Positions 45,741 to 53,343 of a stretch of DNA of 64,000 nucleotides are shown piece by piece (positions within the stretch are counted from its first letter, which is position 1; every line of letters starts with the position of its first letter). A model generated the notes under the pieces. It was not told where the DNA came from. It did no database searches and saw only the letters and a list, made by a program, of their open reading frames with translations. A program made the translations under genes and the position numbers. Origin of the DNA: Ancylobacter novellus (GTDB taxonomy: Bacteria > Pseudomonadota > Alphaproteobacteria > Rhizobiales > Xanthobacteraceae); NCBI GenBank assembly GCA_003241485.1, contig QFQD01000030.1, positions 1-64,000 of the forward strand, given 5' to 3'.

Positions 45741-45780
45741 GGCGACCTACGTGCGAGTTCGATTCTCGTATCCCGCACCA
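45665..45780 (+). ncRNA. tRNA-Leu-like RNA with the anticodon arm replaced by a long hairpin
   Basis: Acceptor GCGGGAT/ATCCCGC, discriminator A, encoded CCA. The D arm is CTG/CAG with GG in the loop; the variable arm is class II (GTAGG, GCGA loop, CCTAC); the T arm has loop TTCGATT. All are canonical and leucine-like. Between positions 26 and 44 a normal tRNA has 17 nt; here there are 45 (45691-45735). These form an 8-bp stem (GCTGCTTG/CAAGCAGC), a 2x1 internal loop and an 11-bp stem around CACTTTC-ATAT-GAAAGTG. There is no anticodon loop. LeuRS of bacteria ignores the anticodon, so charging is conceivable without decoding. A strong terminator starts 10 nt later. Confidence 0.75.
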
Positions 45781-45789
45781 GATCTTAAA

Positions 45790-45818
45790 AAGAAACCCAG
45801 CTCGAAGCCGGGTTTCTT
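45790..45818. terminator. Rho-independent terminator after the tRNA-like RNA
   Basis: AAGAAACCC / GGGTTTCTT stem with an inner AGC/GC, preceded by an A-run and followed by T-rich sequence. It ends the tRNA-like transcript and also faces the stop of the minus-strand hypothetical gene at 45825. Confidence 0.75.
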
Positions 45819-45824
45819 GTCCGC

Positions 45825-46559
45825 CTACGAAAGTGGTTCGCCCCGCTGGCTCTCTCGTTTCGCTTTGCGTAGAAAAATCTCCAGATAATCGCCAAGCTCT
45901 TGGTAGCCGCTCTCCGAAAGTCCGGCGGGGAACAGCAGGGTAACGTCCCCTTCTGAGAGGGGAAACACAGCCTTACGCATGCCTTGCGGTGGCGCGACCT
46001 CGGGCACCGTCCCGCCCTGCCGGATTGGGGCGCTATCGGTTGGTGCAGATTGGTTCATGTCCTGCGGCTCCTGCTCGATTGGCGGAGAAGGATACGCCGC
46101 GGCAGACTCGTCAACAAGCCGCATCGTACTGAGATAGGCTTCCGCGGCTTTCCCCGCCGCGTCGGAGGTGAAGTGGTTCTTCACCAACCAATAGCGGAGG
46201 TTGCTTTCGCTAGGCAGGTTATGAGGAAAGTCTGCCCGAATGTCCTGAAACAGCGAGGGCTTCAAAGCACACCTCGCGAGAGCTTGCGCGCGCTCGGGTG
46301 AACCCTCGGGTGCCATCAGGGCATGCACAGCGTCATCGCTAACACGAAGTTCGTCGCCTGAACCATCGATAAGCCCATATGCCCTAATCGCGCCGATCTT
46401 CCCTAGAGCGCGACCGTTAAGGCTCGTATAGCCCATGTGCCGCGCAAGCACCTCGCGCGACATCTTATTGCGATGCTCTGCCTTCAGGACCGGGCGAATG
46501 GCCTCTATAGCGTCCGCCAAATTCAATGACGGGTAGTTCGGACTGCGCACCTTCGCCAT
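45825..46559 (-). CDS. Uncharacterised protein with winged-helix-like N terminus
   Basis: A 244-residue soluble protein I cannot name. Residues about 5-75 (SPNYPSLNLADAIEAIRPVL, then SREVLARHMGYTSLNGRAL and IRAYGLIDGSGDELRVSDDA) look like a winged helix. A middle helical part follows, with LPSESNLRYWLVKNHFTSDA; then a linker rich in Pro and Gln; then a short C-terminal domain (FPLSEGDVTLLFPAGLSESG, LEIFLRKAKR). This layout recurs in uncharacterised bacterial proteins of accessory regions. ATG 46559 has AGGAG 7 bp upstream; earlier in-frame starts are weaker. Converges on the tRNA-like gene. Confidence 0.75.
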   Translation of the reverse strand: MAKVRSPNYPSLNLADAIEAIRPVLKAEHRNKMSREVLARHMGYTSLNGRALGKIGAIRAYGLIDGSGDELRVSDDAVHALMAPEGSPERAQALARCALKPSLFQDIRADFPHNLPSESNLRYWLVKNHFTSDAAGKAAEAYLSTMRLVDESAAAYPSPPIEQEPQDMNQSAPTDSAPIRQGGTVPEVAPPQGMRKAVFPLSEGDVTLLFPAGLSESGYQELGDYLEIFLRKAKRESQRGEPLS

Positions 46560-46607
46560 CACACGGCTCCTGCCCATCTTGCCTTGGGCAGTATGCTCAC
46601 GTCTCTG

Positions 46608-46628
46608 CGGATAAATCAACGGATAAAA
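46608..46628. promoter_or_regulatory. Paired direct repeats upstream of the hypothetical gene
   Basis: CGGATAAAT (46608-46616) and CGGATAAAA (46620-46628) repeat at a 12-bp step, followed by an inverted GATCCG. They lie between the hypothetical gene and the divergent small ORF, where an operator would be expected. Confidence 0.4.
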
Positions 46629-46701
46629 ATGATCCGCTAACTCCAAAATCTTGCGATTGGTCGAGATGTGTGGTTACCTAATGGCGACTCAGGAGGTGGT
46701 C

Positions 46702-46791
46702 ATGAGGACAACAGTCGAGAGCCCCGGCGTTCTGCTGACCGGCGTGCGGGGCGAGGACAAAAAGGAAAGGGCCGCTTCCAGCCCCCGATAA
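46702..46791 (+). CDS. Possible 29-residue small protein
   Basis: ATG at 46702 is preceded 5 bp away by a perfect AGGAGGT. The frame gives MRTTVESPGVLLTGVRGEDK and nine more residues to TAA at 46789-46791, where the stop falls in the loop of a terminator-like hairpin. An in-frame ATG at 46681 is possible. No family known; small size makes this tentative. Divergent from the hypothetical gene at 45825-46559. Confidence 0.35.
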   Translation: MRTTVESPGVLLTGVRGEDKKERAASSPR

Positions 46792-46811
46792 GGATAGGAA
46801 AGCGACCCTTT
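46766..46811 (+). terminator. Terminator-like hairpin after the small ORF
   Basis: AAAGGGCCGCTT and AAGCGACCCTTT pair at 11 of 12 positions around a 22-nt loop, followed by TTTAATC. Fits a terminator or an RNA element. Confidence 0.45.
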
Positions 46812-46883
46812 AATCAGCAGCCTTTTCGGCGAGCTAGGGGACGGTTAGGCCGGTGCCAGGGAAGGAATTGGAGCCTCTCCCCC

Positions 46884-46909
46884 TGGGGTTCGACTCCCCC
46901 CGTCTCCAT
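46884..46909 (+). other. tmRNA/tRNA 3'-end-like block (possible attachment-site remnant)
   Basis: TGGGGTTCGACTCCCC forms a T arm with a TTCGACT loop, followed by CCGTCTCCAT, like the acceptor 3' strand of an alphaproteobacterial tmRNA (ssrA) or a tRNA. No 5' half, tag-coding region or anticodon arm is present around it. The 3' ends of such genes are the usual crossover sites of integrative elements, so this may be an att scar. Confidence 0.45.
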
Positions 46910-46922
46910 CCCGCCTATATAG

Positions 46923-46979
46923 CGCGGATCGCGGGTTTTTGCAAGGATTCCCAATGCTTAGCAAAACCCGTGGTCCGCG
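46923..46979. repeat. Long imperfect inverted repeat
   Basis: CGCGGATCGCGGGTTTTTGC (46923-46942) pairs with GCAAAACCCGTGGTCCGCG (46961-46979) at about 17 of 19 positions, leaving an 18-nt loop. It directly follows the tRNA-3'-like block and may be the former terminator of that RNA gene. Confidence 0.5.
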
Positions 46980-47037
46980 AGTCATTTAGTCGAGCCGAAG
47001 GTCTATCGGCCCGCCGGGCGGGTCGCGAGGATTTTTC

Positions 47038-48364
47038 ATGACCAGCCAGAAGCAGCTGCGGCTCGGGGCCTTCATGCGGCCGGTGAGCCTTCACACCGGT
47101 GCGTGGCGCTATCCCGGCGCGTGGCCGGACGCCAATTTCAATCTCGGCCATCTCGTGCAGATGGCGCAGCGGCTGGAGGCGGCGAAATTCGACGCGTTCG
47201 CTGAACATGCCGGTCGAGGCGCTGAAGCGCAGCCACACCGTGACCTCGTTCGAGCCGTTCACCCTGCTCTCGGCGCTCGCCATGGCGACCTCGCGCATCG
47301 GCCTGGTGGCGACCGCCTCCACCACTTTCGAGGAGCCCTATCACGTCGCCCGCCGCTTCGCCTCGCTCGACCATATCAGCGCCGGGCGCGCGGCGTGGAA
47401 CATCGTCACCACCGCCAATCCCGACGCCGCGCTCAATTTCGGCCTCGACGACCATATGGAGCATGACGAGCGCTATGTGCGCGCCCGCGAGTTCTACGAT
47501 GTCGTCACCGGCCTGTGGGACAGTTTCGCCGACGATGCCTTCATCCGCGATGTCGCCGCGGGGCTGTATTTCGATCCCGCGCGCCTGCATGTGCTCGATC
47601 ACAAGGGGACCTATTTCTCCGTGCGCGGCCCGCTCAACATCGCCCGGCCGGTGCAGGGCTGGCCGGTGATCGTGCAGGCGGGCGCCTCCGAAGCGGGCAA
47701 GCAGCTCGCCGCCGAGACCGCCGATGCGGTGTTCACCGTCGCGCCGAACCTCGCCGCGGGCCGTGCCTTCTACGCCGATGTGAAGGGCCGGCTCGACAAG
47801 CTCGGCCGGCCGCGCGACCATCTGAAGATCCTGCCCGGCGCCTTCATCGTGGTCGGCGACACGGTGGAGGAGGCGCGCGCCAAGCGGGCGGCCCTGGACG
47901 GGCTGGTGCACTACGCCAGCGCCATCGCCTCGCTTTCCATCGCGCTCGGCCATGATGCCTCGCGCTTCGACCCCGACGGGCCGCTGCCCGACATTCCCGA
48001 AAGCAATGCCAGCCAGTCCGCGCGCGAGCGGGTGGTGGGTCTTGCCCGGCGCGAGAACCTGACCGTGCGCCAGCTGGCGCTGCGGCTGGGCGGCTATTCC
48101 GGCCTCGCCTTTGTCGGCACGCCCGCCAGCATCGCCGACCAGATGGAGGAGTGGCTGTTCACCGAAGGGGCGGACGGCTTCAACGTGATGTTCCCCTATC
48201 TGCCCGCCGGTCTCGACGACGTGGTCGACAAGGTGGTGCCGGAGCTGCAGCGGCGCGGCCTGTTCCGGCGGGAATATGAGGGCACGACGCTGCGCAAGCA
48301 TCTGGGCCTGCCGCGCCCGGAGAACCGCTTCTTCCCCGCCGCCGGCCCGGCGACGGCGGGCTAG
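47038..48364 (+). pseudogene. FMN-dependent LLM-class monooxygenase (NtaA/SnaA type), frameshifted
   Basis: Bacterial-luciferase-like monooxygenase of the nitrilotriacetate/dibenzothiophene family. Frame 1 gives the N terminus LRLGAFMRPVSLHTGAWRYP to KFDAF (47199). The rest is in another frame from about 47201 (LNMPVEALKRSHTVTSFEPF, then IGLVATASTTFEEPYHVARR) to 48364. About eight residues expected between (a FMADHLAV-type stretch) are missing, so a short frame-shifting deletion has occurred. Everything else is family-length. Ribosome site GCGAGG before ATG 47038. Confidence 0.82.
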
Positions 48365-49362
48365 AGAGGCGGGTTTGCCGGCGGCCGCGCCCGCACGGCG
48401 CCGGGAGGGTGGCCGGTCACGCGCTTGAAGGCGCGTGCGAAGGCGGCCTGCGAGCCATAGCCCAGACGGTGCGCGGCCTCGTCGATGGTCAGCCGCTCCC
48501 GCCCGATCCACTGCGCGGCGAGCCGCATGCGCAGCTCGGTGAGGTAGCGCAGCGGCGTTATGCCGGTGATCGCGAGGAAGCGCTCGGCGAAGACCGAGCG
48601 CGAGGCGCCCATTTCGGCGGCCAGTTCGGCCACGCTCCAGTCGCGGCCGGGATCGCGGTGCACCGCGGCGATCACGCGCGCGAGCCGGGGGTCGCGCAGC
48701 GCCGCCACCCACCCCGAGGAATCGCCACAGCCGCATTCCACCCAGGCCCGCACGATGAAGGCGGACACCACATCCGCCAGCCGGGCGAGGATGCCGGCAA
48801 AGCCCGCGCGGTCGCCGCGCGTCTCGCGCTCCATAGCCTCCAGCATCGGCAGGATTTCCGGGTAGCGCGCCAGCAGCGTGCCGACGAACATCTGCTCCGG
48901 CATCAGCGCCACCAGCGGGCTCATGCCGCCGAGGTCGAATTCCAGGCAGCCGCTGAAGATGAGCACGCGGGTGGAGGCGCATTCGTCCACCGCGCAGGCG
49001 GTGATGGCGCTGACGCTGGCGCAGAGCGGCTGCGCCTCGAAGGACCGCACGTCCCGGCACGGCAGATCGGGCGCCGAGATCAGGTCGTGCAGCCCGCCGC
49101 GCGGCAGCAGCACCGCGTCGCCCGTCGCCATCGCATGTACGCTGCCATCGGGCCGGCGCAGGAACACCGGCCCTCGGGCGACGAAATGAAACTGGGCACG
49201 CCCTTCCTCGGTGCCGAAGCGCAGGCCGAAGGGCGGCGACACCTCGATGCGGCGATAGTCGATGCCGACCAGCCGCATGCCCATGAGCAGATCGCTCACC
49301 ACATCGGCGGAGGCGTGATCCGGCGGGTCGCCCCTGCCATTTCCGGACTTATGATCAATCAT
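48361..49362 (-). CDS. AraC family transcriptional regulator with cupin domain
   Basis: A 333-residue regulator. N-terminal cupin-type sensor (GIDYRRIEVSPPFGLRFG, DAVLLPRGGLHDLISAPD) and a C-terminal AraC double helix-turn-helix (DWSVAELAAEMGASRSVFAE, DEAAHRLGYGSQAAFARAFK). The frame is open upstream, but ATG 49362 gives the normal length. Divergent from the MFS gene, so it probably regulates it; its stop overlaps that of the LLM gene. Confidence 0.88.
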   Translation of the reverse strand: MIDHKSGNGRGDPPDHASADVVSDLLMGMRLVGIDYRRIEVSPPFGLRFGTEEGRAQFHFVARGPVFLRRPDGSVHAMATGDAVLLPRGGLHDLISAPDLPCRDVRSFEAQPLCASVSAITACAVDECASTRVLIFSGCLEFDLGGMSPLVALMPEQMFVGTLLARYPEILPMLEAMERETRGDRAGFAGILARLADVVSAFIVRAWVECGCGDSSGWVAALRDPRLARVIAAVHRDPGRDWSVAELAAEMGASRSVFAERFLAITGITPLRYLTELRMRLAAQWIGRERLTIDEAAHRLGYGSQAAFARAFKRVTGHPPGAVRARPPANPPL

Positions 49363-49446
49363 ACCGGTGTTGGTGACATATATCGTCCGGCGAATCCAGC
49401 CTAGTACTTGCTGCAACGCAACAGCTTTGCTGGAAGAGGATGACCC

Positions 49447-50703
49447 ATGAGCGATACCTTGCCATGGCAGGAAGACGTGCCGGCCGTCGGCGCCCGGCTC
49501 GATGACACCCCGCCCCCCGACACCGCGCCTCTCGCCTCCGCGCCGTCGGCGCCGGCCTGGGCGGCGGTGGGGGCGATGACGCTGGGCGTATTCGGGCTGG
49601 TGACGGCGGAGTTTCTGCCCGCCAGCCTGCTCACGCCGATGGCTGCCGATCTCGGCATTTCCGAAGGCACGGCCGGTCAGGCGGTGACGGCCACCGCGAC
49701 CGTCGCGCTGGTCGCCAGCCTGCTGGTTTCCGCCGTCACGCGGCGCATCGACCGTCGGCTGGTGCTGCTTGCCTTCACCACGCTGCTGGTGATGTCCAAT
49801 CTCATCGTCGCCTTCGCGCCCGACTTCTTCTCGCTGCTGCTCGGCCGGGTGCTGCTCGGCGCGGCGCTGGGCGGCTTCTGGGCGATGTCGGCGGCGCTGG
49901 CCATGCGCCTCGTGCCGGCCTCGCTGGTGCCGCGGGCGCTGTCGATCATCTTTTCCGGCGTCTCGGCGGCCACCATCTTCGCCGCGCCGGTGGGCAGCTT
50001 TCTCGGCGATCTCATCGGCTGGCGCGCGGTCTTCCTCATCGCCGCCGTGCTTGCGGGGCTGACGCTGCTCATCCAGATCGTGACGCTGCCGAGCATGGCA
50101 CCCACCGGCACCGCGCGTCTGCGCACGCTGTTCGACGTGCTGCGCCGACCCGGCGTCGGCATCGGCATGTTCGCCGCCCTGCTGGTCTTCACCGGGCATT
50201 TCGCGGTCTTCACCTATATCCGCCCCTTCCTGGAGACGGTGACGGGCGTCGGAATTCACGCCGTGGCGGGCATATTGCTGGGCTTCGGGCTGGCGAATTT
50301 CGTCGGCACGCTGGCCTCCGGCCCGCTGCTGCAGCGCAGCCTCGGCACCTCGCTGCTGGCCGCGCCGGTGCTCATGTGCGCGCTCGGCGCGGGTCTCGTC
50401 TCGCTGGACAGCACGCCGCTGGCGGACACGCTGATGGTGGCGGCATGGGGCTTTGCGTTCGGCATCGTGCCGGTGGCGTGGTCCACCTGGCTCACCCGCG
50501 CCGTGCCCGATCAGGCGGAGAGCGCCGGCGGCCTGCTGGTCGCCGCCGTGCAGTTCGCCATCTCGCTCGGCGCGGCCGGCGGCGGGGCGATCTTCGATCT
50601 GCGCGGCGCCACCGGCGTGTTCGGCGCGGCGAGCCTGGTGCTGCTGGTCGCCGCCTTTGCGGTGGTTGCCGGGGTGCGCCCGCGCCTGCGCCATCTCGCC
50701 TGA
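49447..50703 (+). CDS. MFS transporter, AraJ/NepI-like
   Basis: A 418-residue major-facilitator exporter with twelve helices after a Pro-rich cytoplasmic N terminus. GVFGLVTAEFLPASLLTPMA and the LGRVLLGAALGGFWAMSAAL stretch place it near DHA1-type AraJ/NepI/PbuE exporters. Such pumps expel sugars, purine nucleosides or drugs; the substrate is not determined. Next to its divergent AraC-type regulator. Confidence 0.88.
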   Translation: MSDTLPWQEDVPAVGARLDDTPPPDTAPLASAPSAPAWAAVGAMTLGVFGLVTAEFLPASLLTPMAADLGISEGTAGQAVTATATVALVASLLVSAVTRRIDRRLVLLAFTTLLVMSNLIVAFAPDFFSLLLGRVLLGAALGGFWAMSAALAMRLVPASLVPRALSIIFSGVSAATIFAAPVGSFLGDLIGWRAVFLIAAVLAGLTLLIQIVTLPSMAPTGTARLRTLFDVLRRPGVGIGMFAALLVFTGHFAVFTYIRPFLETVTGVGIHAVAGILLGFGLANFVGTLASGPLLQRSLGTSLLAAPVLMCALGAGLVSLDSTPLADTLMVAAWGFAFGIVPVAWSTWLTRAVPDQAESAGGLLVAAVQFAISLGAAGGGAIFDLRGATGVFGAASLVLLVAAFAVVAGVRPRLRHLA

Positions 50704-50749
50704 GCGAGGACGAGGGGGCGTCCGCTGCGGGCGCCCCTCGATCGCCGGT

Positions 50750-51418
50750 TCAGGGGCGGGCGGCCGTGGCGGCCCGCCTTGCGGCGCGCGGACGTCGGGC
50801 GACGCGGCTGTTGATGAATTTGAGCGCGGCGCCGGTGATGACAAGCGTCGCCACCATCAGCCCCGCCATCGCGATCAGCCAGCCTTCGCCGCTGTCGGCC
50901 CCGGCCAGCGCCGCGCCTTCCGCCGCGAGCCAGCCCGGCGCCAGCATCACGGGCGCCCACACCATCGCCGACGAGACATTGGCGAACTGGAAGCGGCGCT
51001 GGTCCATGCGCATCATGCCGGCGACCAGCGGGATGGTGCAACGCACCGGCCCGAGAAAACGGCCGAAGAAGACGGAGGCGAAGCCGAAGCGGCGGAAGAA
51101 CAGCCGCGCCTGCGCCACCTGCGCGCGGTAGCGCTGCAGCGGCCGGCGATGCACGATGCGCGGACCGACCCAGCGGCCGAGCCAGTAGGAGACGATGTCG
51201 CCGGCCACCGCGCCGACAATCGCTCCCGCAACCACCGGGACCGGCTGGACGATGCCGGAGCCGATGAGCCCGCCAATGGCCAGCATGAGCGCGGTGGCGG
51301 GAATGACGAGGCCGAGCAGGACGAGCGACTCGCCGAAAGCGATGAGGCCGACGATGAAGGGCACGAGATATTGATGGCTCCGCATGAGCTCGGCCAGATC
51401 GGCGGCAATCGTCTCCAT
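50750..51418 (-). CDS. DedA family membrane protein
   Basis: A 222-residue DedA/VTT-domain protein. SHQYLVPFIVGLIAFGESLV, the GDIVSYWLGRWVG segment and RFFGRFLGPVR-type motif (FFGRFLGPVRCTIPLVAGMM) carry the conserved acidic and arginine residues of undecaprenyl-phosphate or phospholipid flippase-like DedA proteins. The C terminus is Arg/Ala-rich. Stands alone, with 180 bp of non-coding DNA upstream. Confidence 0.9.
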   Translation of the reverse strand: METIAADLAELMRSHQYLVPFIVGLIAFGESLVLLGLVIPATALMLAIGGLIGSGIVQPVPVVAGAIVGAVAGDIVSYWLGRWVGPRIVHRRPLQRYRAQVAQARLFFRRFGFASVFFGRFLGPVRCTIPLVAGMMRMDQRRFQFANVSSAMVWAPVMLAPGWLAAEGAALAGADSGEGWLIAMAGLMVATLVITGAALKFINSRVARRPRAARRAATAARP

Positions 51419-51598
51419 AAGTCCCCGCTGCTGCGACGGCGCAGCGGCCGCAAACGGATGCGATCACCTCACGCGCGTCGACGCCTGTTCGTTGCCTGAC
51501 GTTCGACGCGCATCATGGCGGGGATGATGGCAATCCAAAGGCCGCATATGCCGTAAGGGAAGGATGGCCGGCTGCGCGGGTTCCCGGCGGTGGCGCGC

Positions 51599-51842
51599 CT
51601 ATTCGGCCATGATCTGCGGCACGCCGCAATTGGGCGGCTGGCAGTCCGGCAGCTTGATCCTCGCCGCGGCGCCCTGGGGCGGCGGGCCGGGAAGCGGCAC
51701 CAGCTCACCGGTCATCGGCGCGGGCTGGTCGGGGCCGAGGTTCAGCGTTTCCGGCGGGTTCAGCGAGGCGGGCGGCGGCGTGTAGGTGGCGCCGGGCTGG
51801 ACATTGGTATCCTGCGCGAAAGCCGGCGTCACCACCAGGGAA
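51599..51842 (-). pseudogene. C-terminal part of a secreted protein, cut at the prophage edge
   Basis: The frame shows the end of a signal peptide (SLVVTPAFAQ) and a short Pro-rich mature protein (PPPASLNPPETLNLGPDQPA, ending CGVPQIMAE). The normal start and hydrophobic core of the signal are missing; upstream in frame there is unrelated sequence to 51961. The simplest reading is that prophage insertion replaced the 5' end. Confidence 0.5.
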
Positions 51843-51999
51843 GGCCGGTGAAAAAGACCTGCGCGCGATCGCGCGGGGTATCCGGTGGCCTCCCGGAAGG
51901 AACTACAGCAATTTTGCAATCTCAATCGCTTAGGTGATTTTGGGAAAGACGTTTCTGGCACCGCATTTCAAGGGTTTGCAGGTGGCCTCTTTCCCACTC

Positions 52000-52254
52000 C
52001 TAAGGTTCTTCTCGCCGGTAAATGAGGCCGATCGATATATCCGCGCAGCACCACAGACTGCTCTCTTGGCTATCGGCGAAAGGGAACGGCCCGTGGGGCG
52101 CCTTCTCGCCGCAGACGCGGCAGCGCATCCTTAGCCGAATGTCGTGGATGGTCTCGCCGGGGCGGGCGAACAGGGCAATCGCCGCCGCCCGCTCATAGAC
52201 CGCGCGATGACCGCAGGCGCACTGAAATCCGACAAGTCTGCTCACTTCGTTCAT
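52000..52254 (-). CDS. Small zinc-ribbon-like phage protein
   Basis: An 84-residue protein with two metal-ligand pairs, FQCACGHRAV and MRCRVCGEKAP, that would make one zinc ribbon, and a further WCC. No catalytic domain. Nearest gene to the prophage edge, so it may be an accessory (host-modifying or regulatory) gene. ATG at 52254 starts a compact domain; an upstream in-frame start at 52290 is possible. Confidence 0.6.
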   Translation of the reverse strand: MNEVSRLVGFQCACGHRAVYERAAAIALFARPGETIHDIRLRMRCRVCGEKAPHGPFPFADSQESSLWCCADISIGLIYRREEP

Positions 52255-52338
52255 TGGAACATAGTGGGAACAGGCGGCGGCATCTGTCAAAGATCAGTGC
52301 GCAAGCGAAACGAACCGCGCGGTCGACCACAGACGAGA

Positions 52339-52374
52339 AAAAGCCCCGCCCTCCCTGGGGAGAGCGGGGCTTTT
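52339..52374. terminator. Strong bidirectional terminator
   Basis: AAAAGCCCCGC / GCGGGGCTTTT, an exact 11-bp stem with a 14-nt loop, giving U-runs on both strands. It lies 10 bp beyond the stop of the Dam gene (minus strand). Confidence 0.8.
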
Positions 52375-52384
52375 CGACGAATCG

Positions 52385-53233
52385 TCAGACCCCGAAAAGG
52401 GTGCTCTGTCTGGCCGGCATTGCCGCCGTCCGGGCATCGAGGATGAGCAATTCCGCTGCCTCGGTGCTGGCCTTTTGGGCGATCGAGTATTTCAGCTTGA
52501 GCGGCATCATGTGGAAGCCGGAGAAGATGCGGCGAATCTCCGGCACATCATTGATTGAAACGATGAACCGCCCCTGTAGCTGGCCGAGCAGCTCGGCCAG
52601 CCGCTCGAAGTCTCGCCGCTCAAACACTCCGCTGCCGTAGTCCGCCTCGCCCCCGTAATAGGGGGGATCGAGGTAAAACAGCGAAGCCGGGCGGTCATAC
52701 CTCTCGATCACGTCGGCATAGGGCAGATTCTCGATCACCACGCCGGCGAGGCGCGCCGACAAGGCCCGAAGCAAGGGGGTCAGGCGCACATGGTCGATGC
52801 TGCCCGGCTCGCTCGCCGACACGCCAAAACTTCGCCCAGCCACCTTTCCACCGAACGCGGCGCGCTGCAGATAGAGAAAGCGAACGGCGCGCTCTATGTC
52901 AGTGAGTTCGGACGGCTCCGTACGGCGAAACCGCTCGAAGACGCTGCGAGAGGTGATGTGAAACCGAAAGGCGTCTTCAAGGGCATCGCAATGCCGCTGG
53001 GCAATCCTGAATAGGTTCACGACATCGCCAGAGATGTCGTTCATCACCTCGACAGGAGGGACAGCCTCCCGCCGCAGAAAAATGCCGCCCATGCCGATGA
53101 AGGGTTCGATGTAGCTCCGATGAGGAACCTCCGCGATTTTTTGCGTGATGAGAGGTGCGAGCCGTAGCTTTCCGCCGATGTAAGCCGCGATCGGCCGCGT
53201 GGGTTTCACGCGCCGAAGGGTGGTCGTCTCCAT
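52385..53233 (-). CDS. DNA adenine N6-methyltransferase (Dam/D12 class)
   Basis: A 282-residue alpha-class adenine methylase. AdoMet-binding motifs YIGGKLRLAPLI and YIEPFIGMGGIFLR near the N terminus, catalytic DPPYY in SLFYLDPPYYGGEADYG, and a C-terminal region with FIVSINDVPEIR. Dam-type enzymes methylate GATC; in a prophage it may protect against restriction or time packaging. No partner nuclease is seen. A strong terminator follows. Confidence 0.9.
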   Translation of the reverse strand: METTTLRRVKPTRPIAAYIGGKLRLAPLITQKIAEVPHRSYIEPFIGMGGIFLRREAVPPVEVMNDISGDVVNLFRIAQRHCDALEDAFRFHITSRSVFERFRRTEPSELTDIERAVRFLYLQRAAFGGKVAGRSFGVSASEPGSIDHVRLTPLLRALSARLAGVVIENLPYADVIERYDRPASLFYLDPPYYGGEADYGSGVFERRDFERLAELLGQLQGRFIVSINDVPEIRRIFSGFHMMPLKLKYSIAQKASTEAAELLILDARTAAMPARQSTLFGV

Positions 53234-53343
53234 GATTTGGTAATCCGCGATGCGGCAGGATCCACCCGCGCGCCGGCTGCGCTCGGCGGGTTGCCTTATC
53301 GCTCAGCGCCCCGATGCCCCGCCGATTTCCCGGCGGGGCCAAG

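Larger units (their letters stand above)
46560..47037. other. 478-bp region without a long gene
   Basis: Holds, in order: direct repeats CGGATAAA, a 29-codon ORF with a strong ribosome site, a terminator-like hairpin, a tRNA/tmRNA 3'-end-like block (46884-46909), and a long inverted repeat (46923-46979). The LLM gene's GCGAGGAT ribosome site ends it. Each is listed separately. Confidence 0.6.

Noticed and set aside
45665..45780. Group I intron in a tRNA-Leu anticodon loop
   Set aside because: The extra 28 nt are far below group I size and form a simple hairpin without core elements.
45665..45780. Selenocysteine tRNA
   Set aside because: Acceptor and T stems are the ordinary 7 and 5 bp, the D arm is leucine-like, and there is no UCA anticodon loop.
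46800..47037. Complete two-piece tmRNA gene
   Set aside because: Only the acceptor 3' strand and T arm are present; no tag-coding piece or 5' acceptor half follows.
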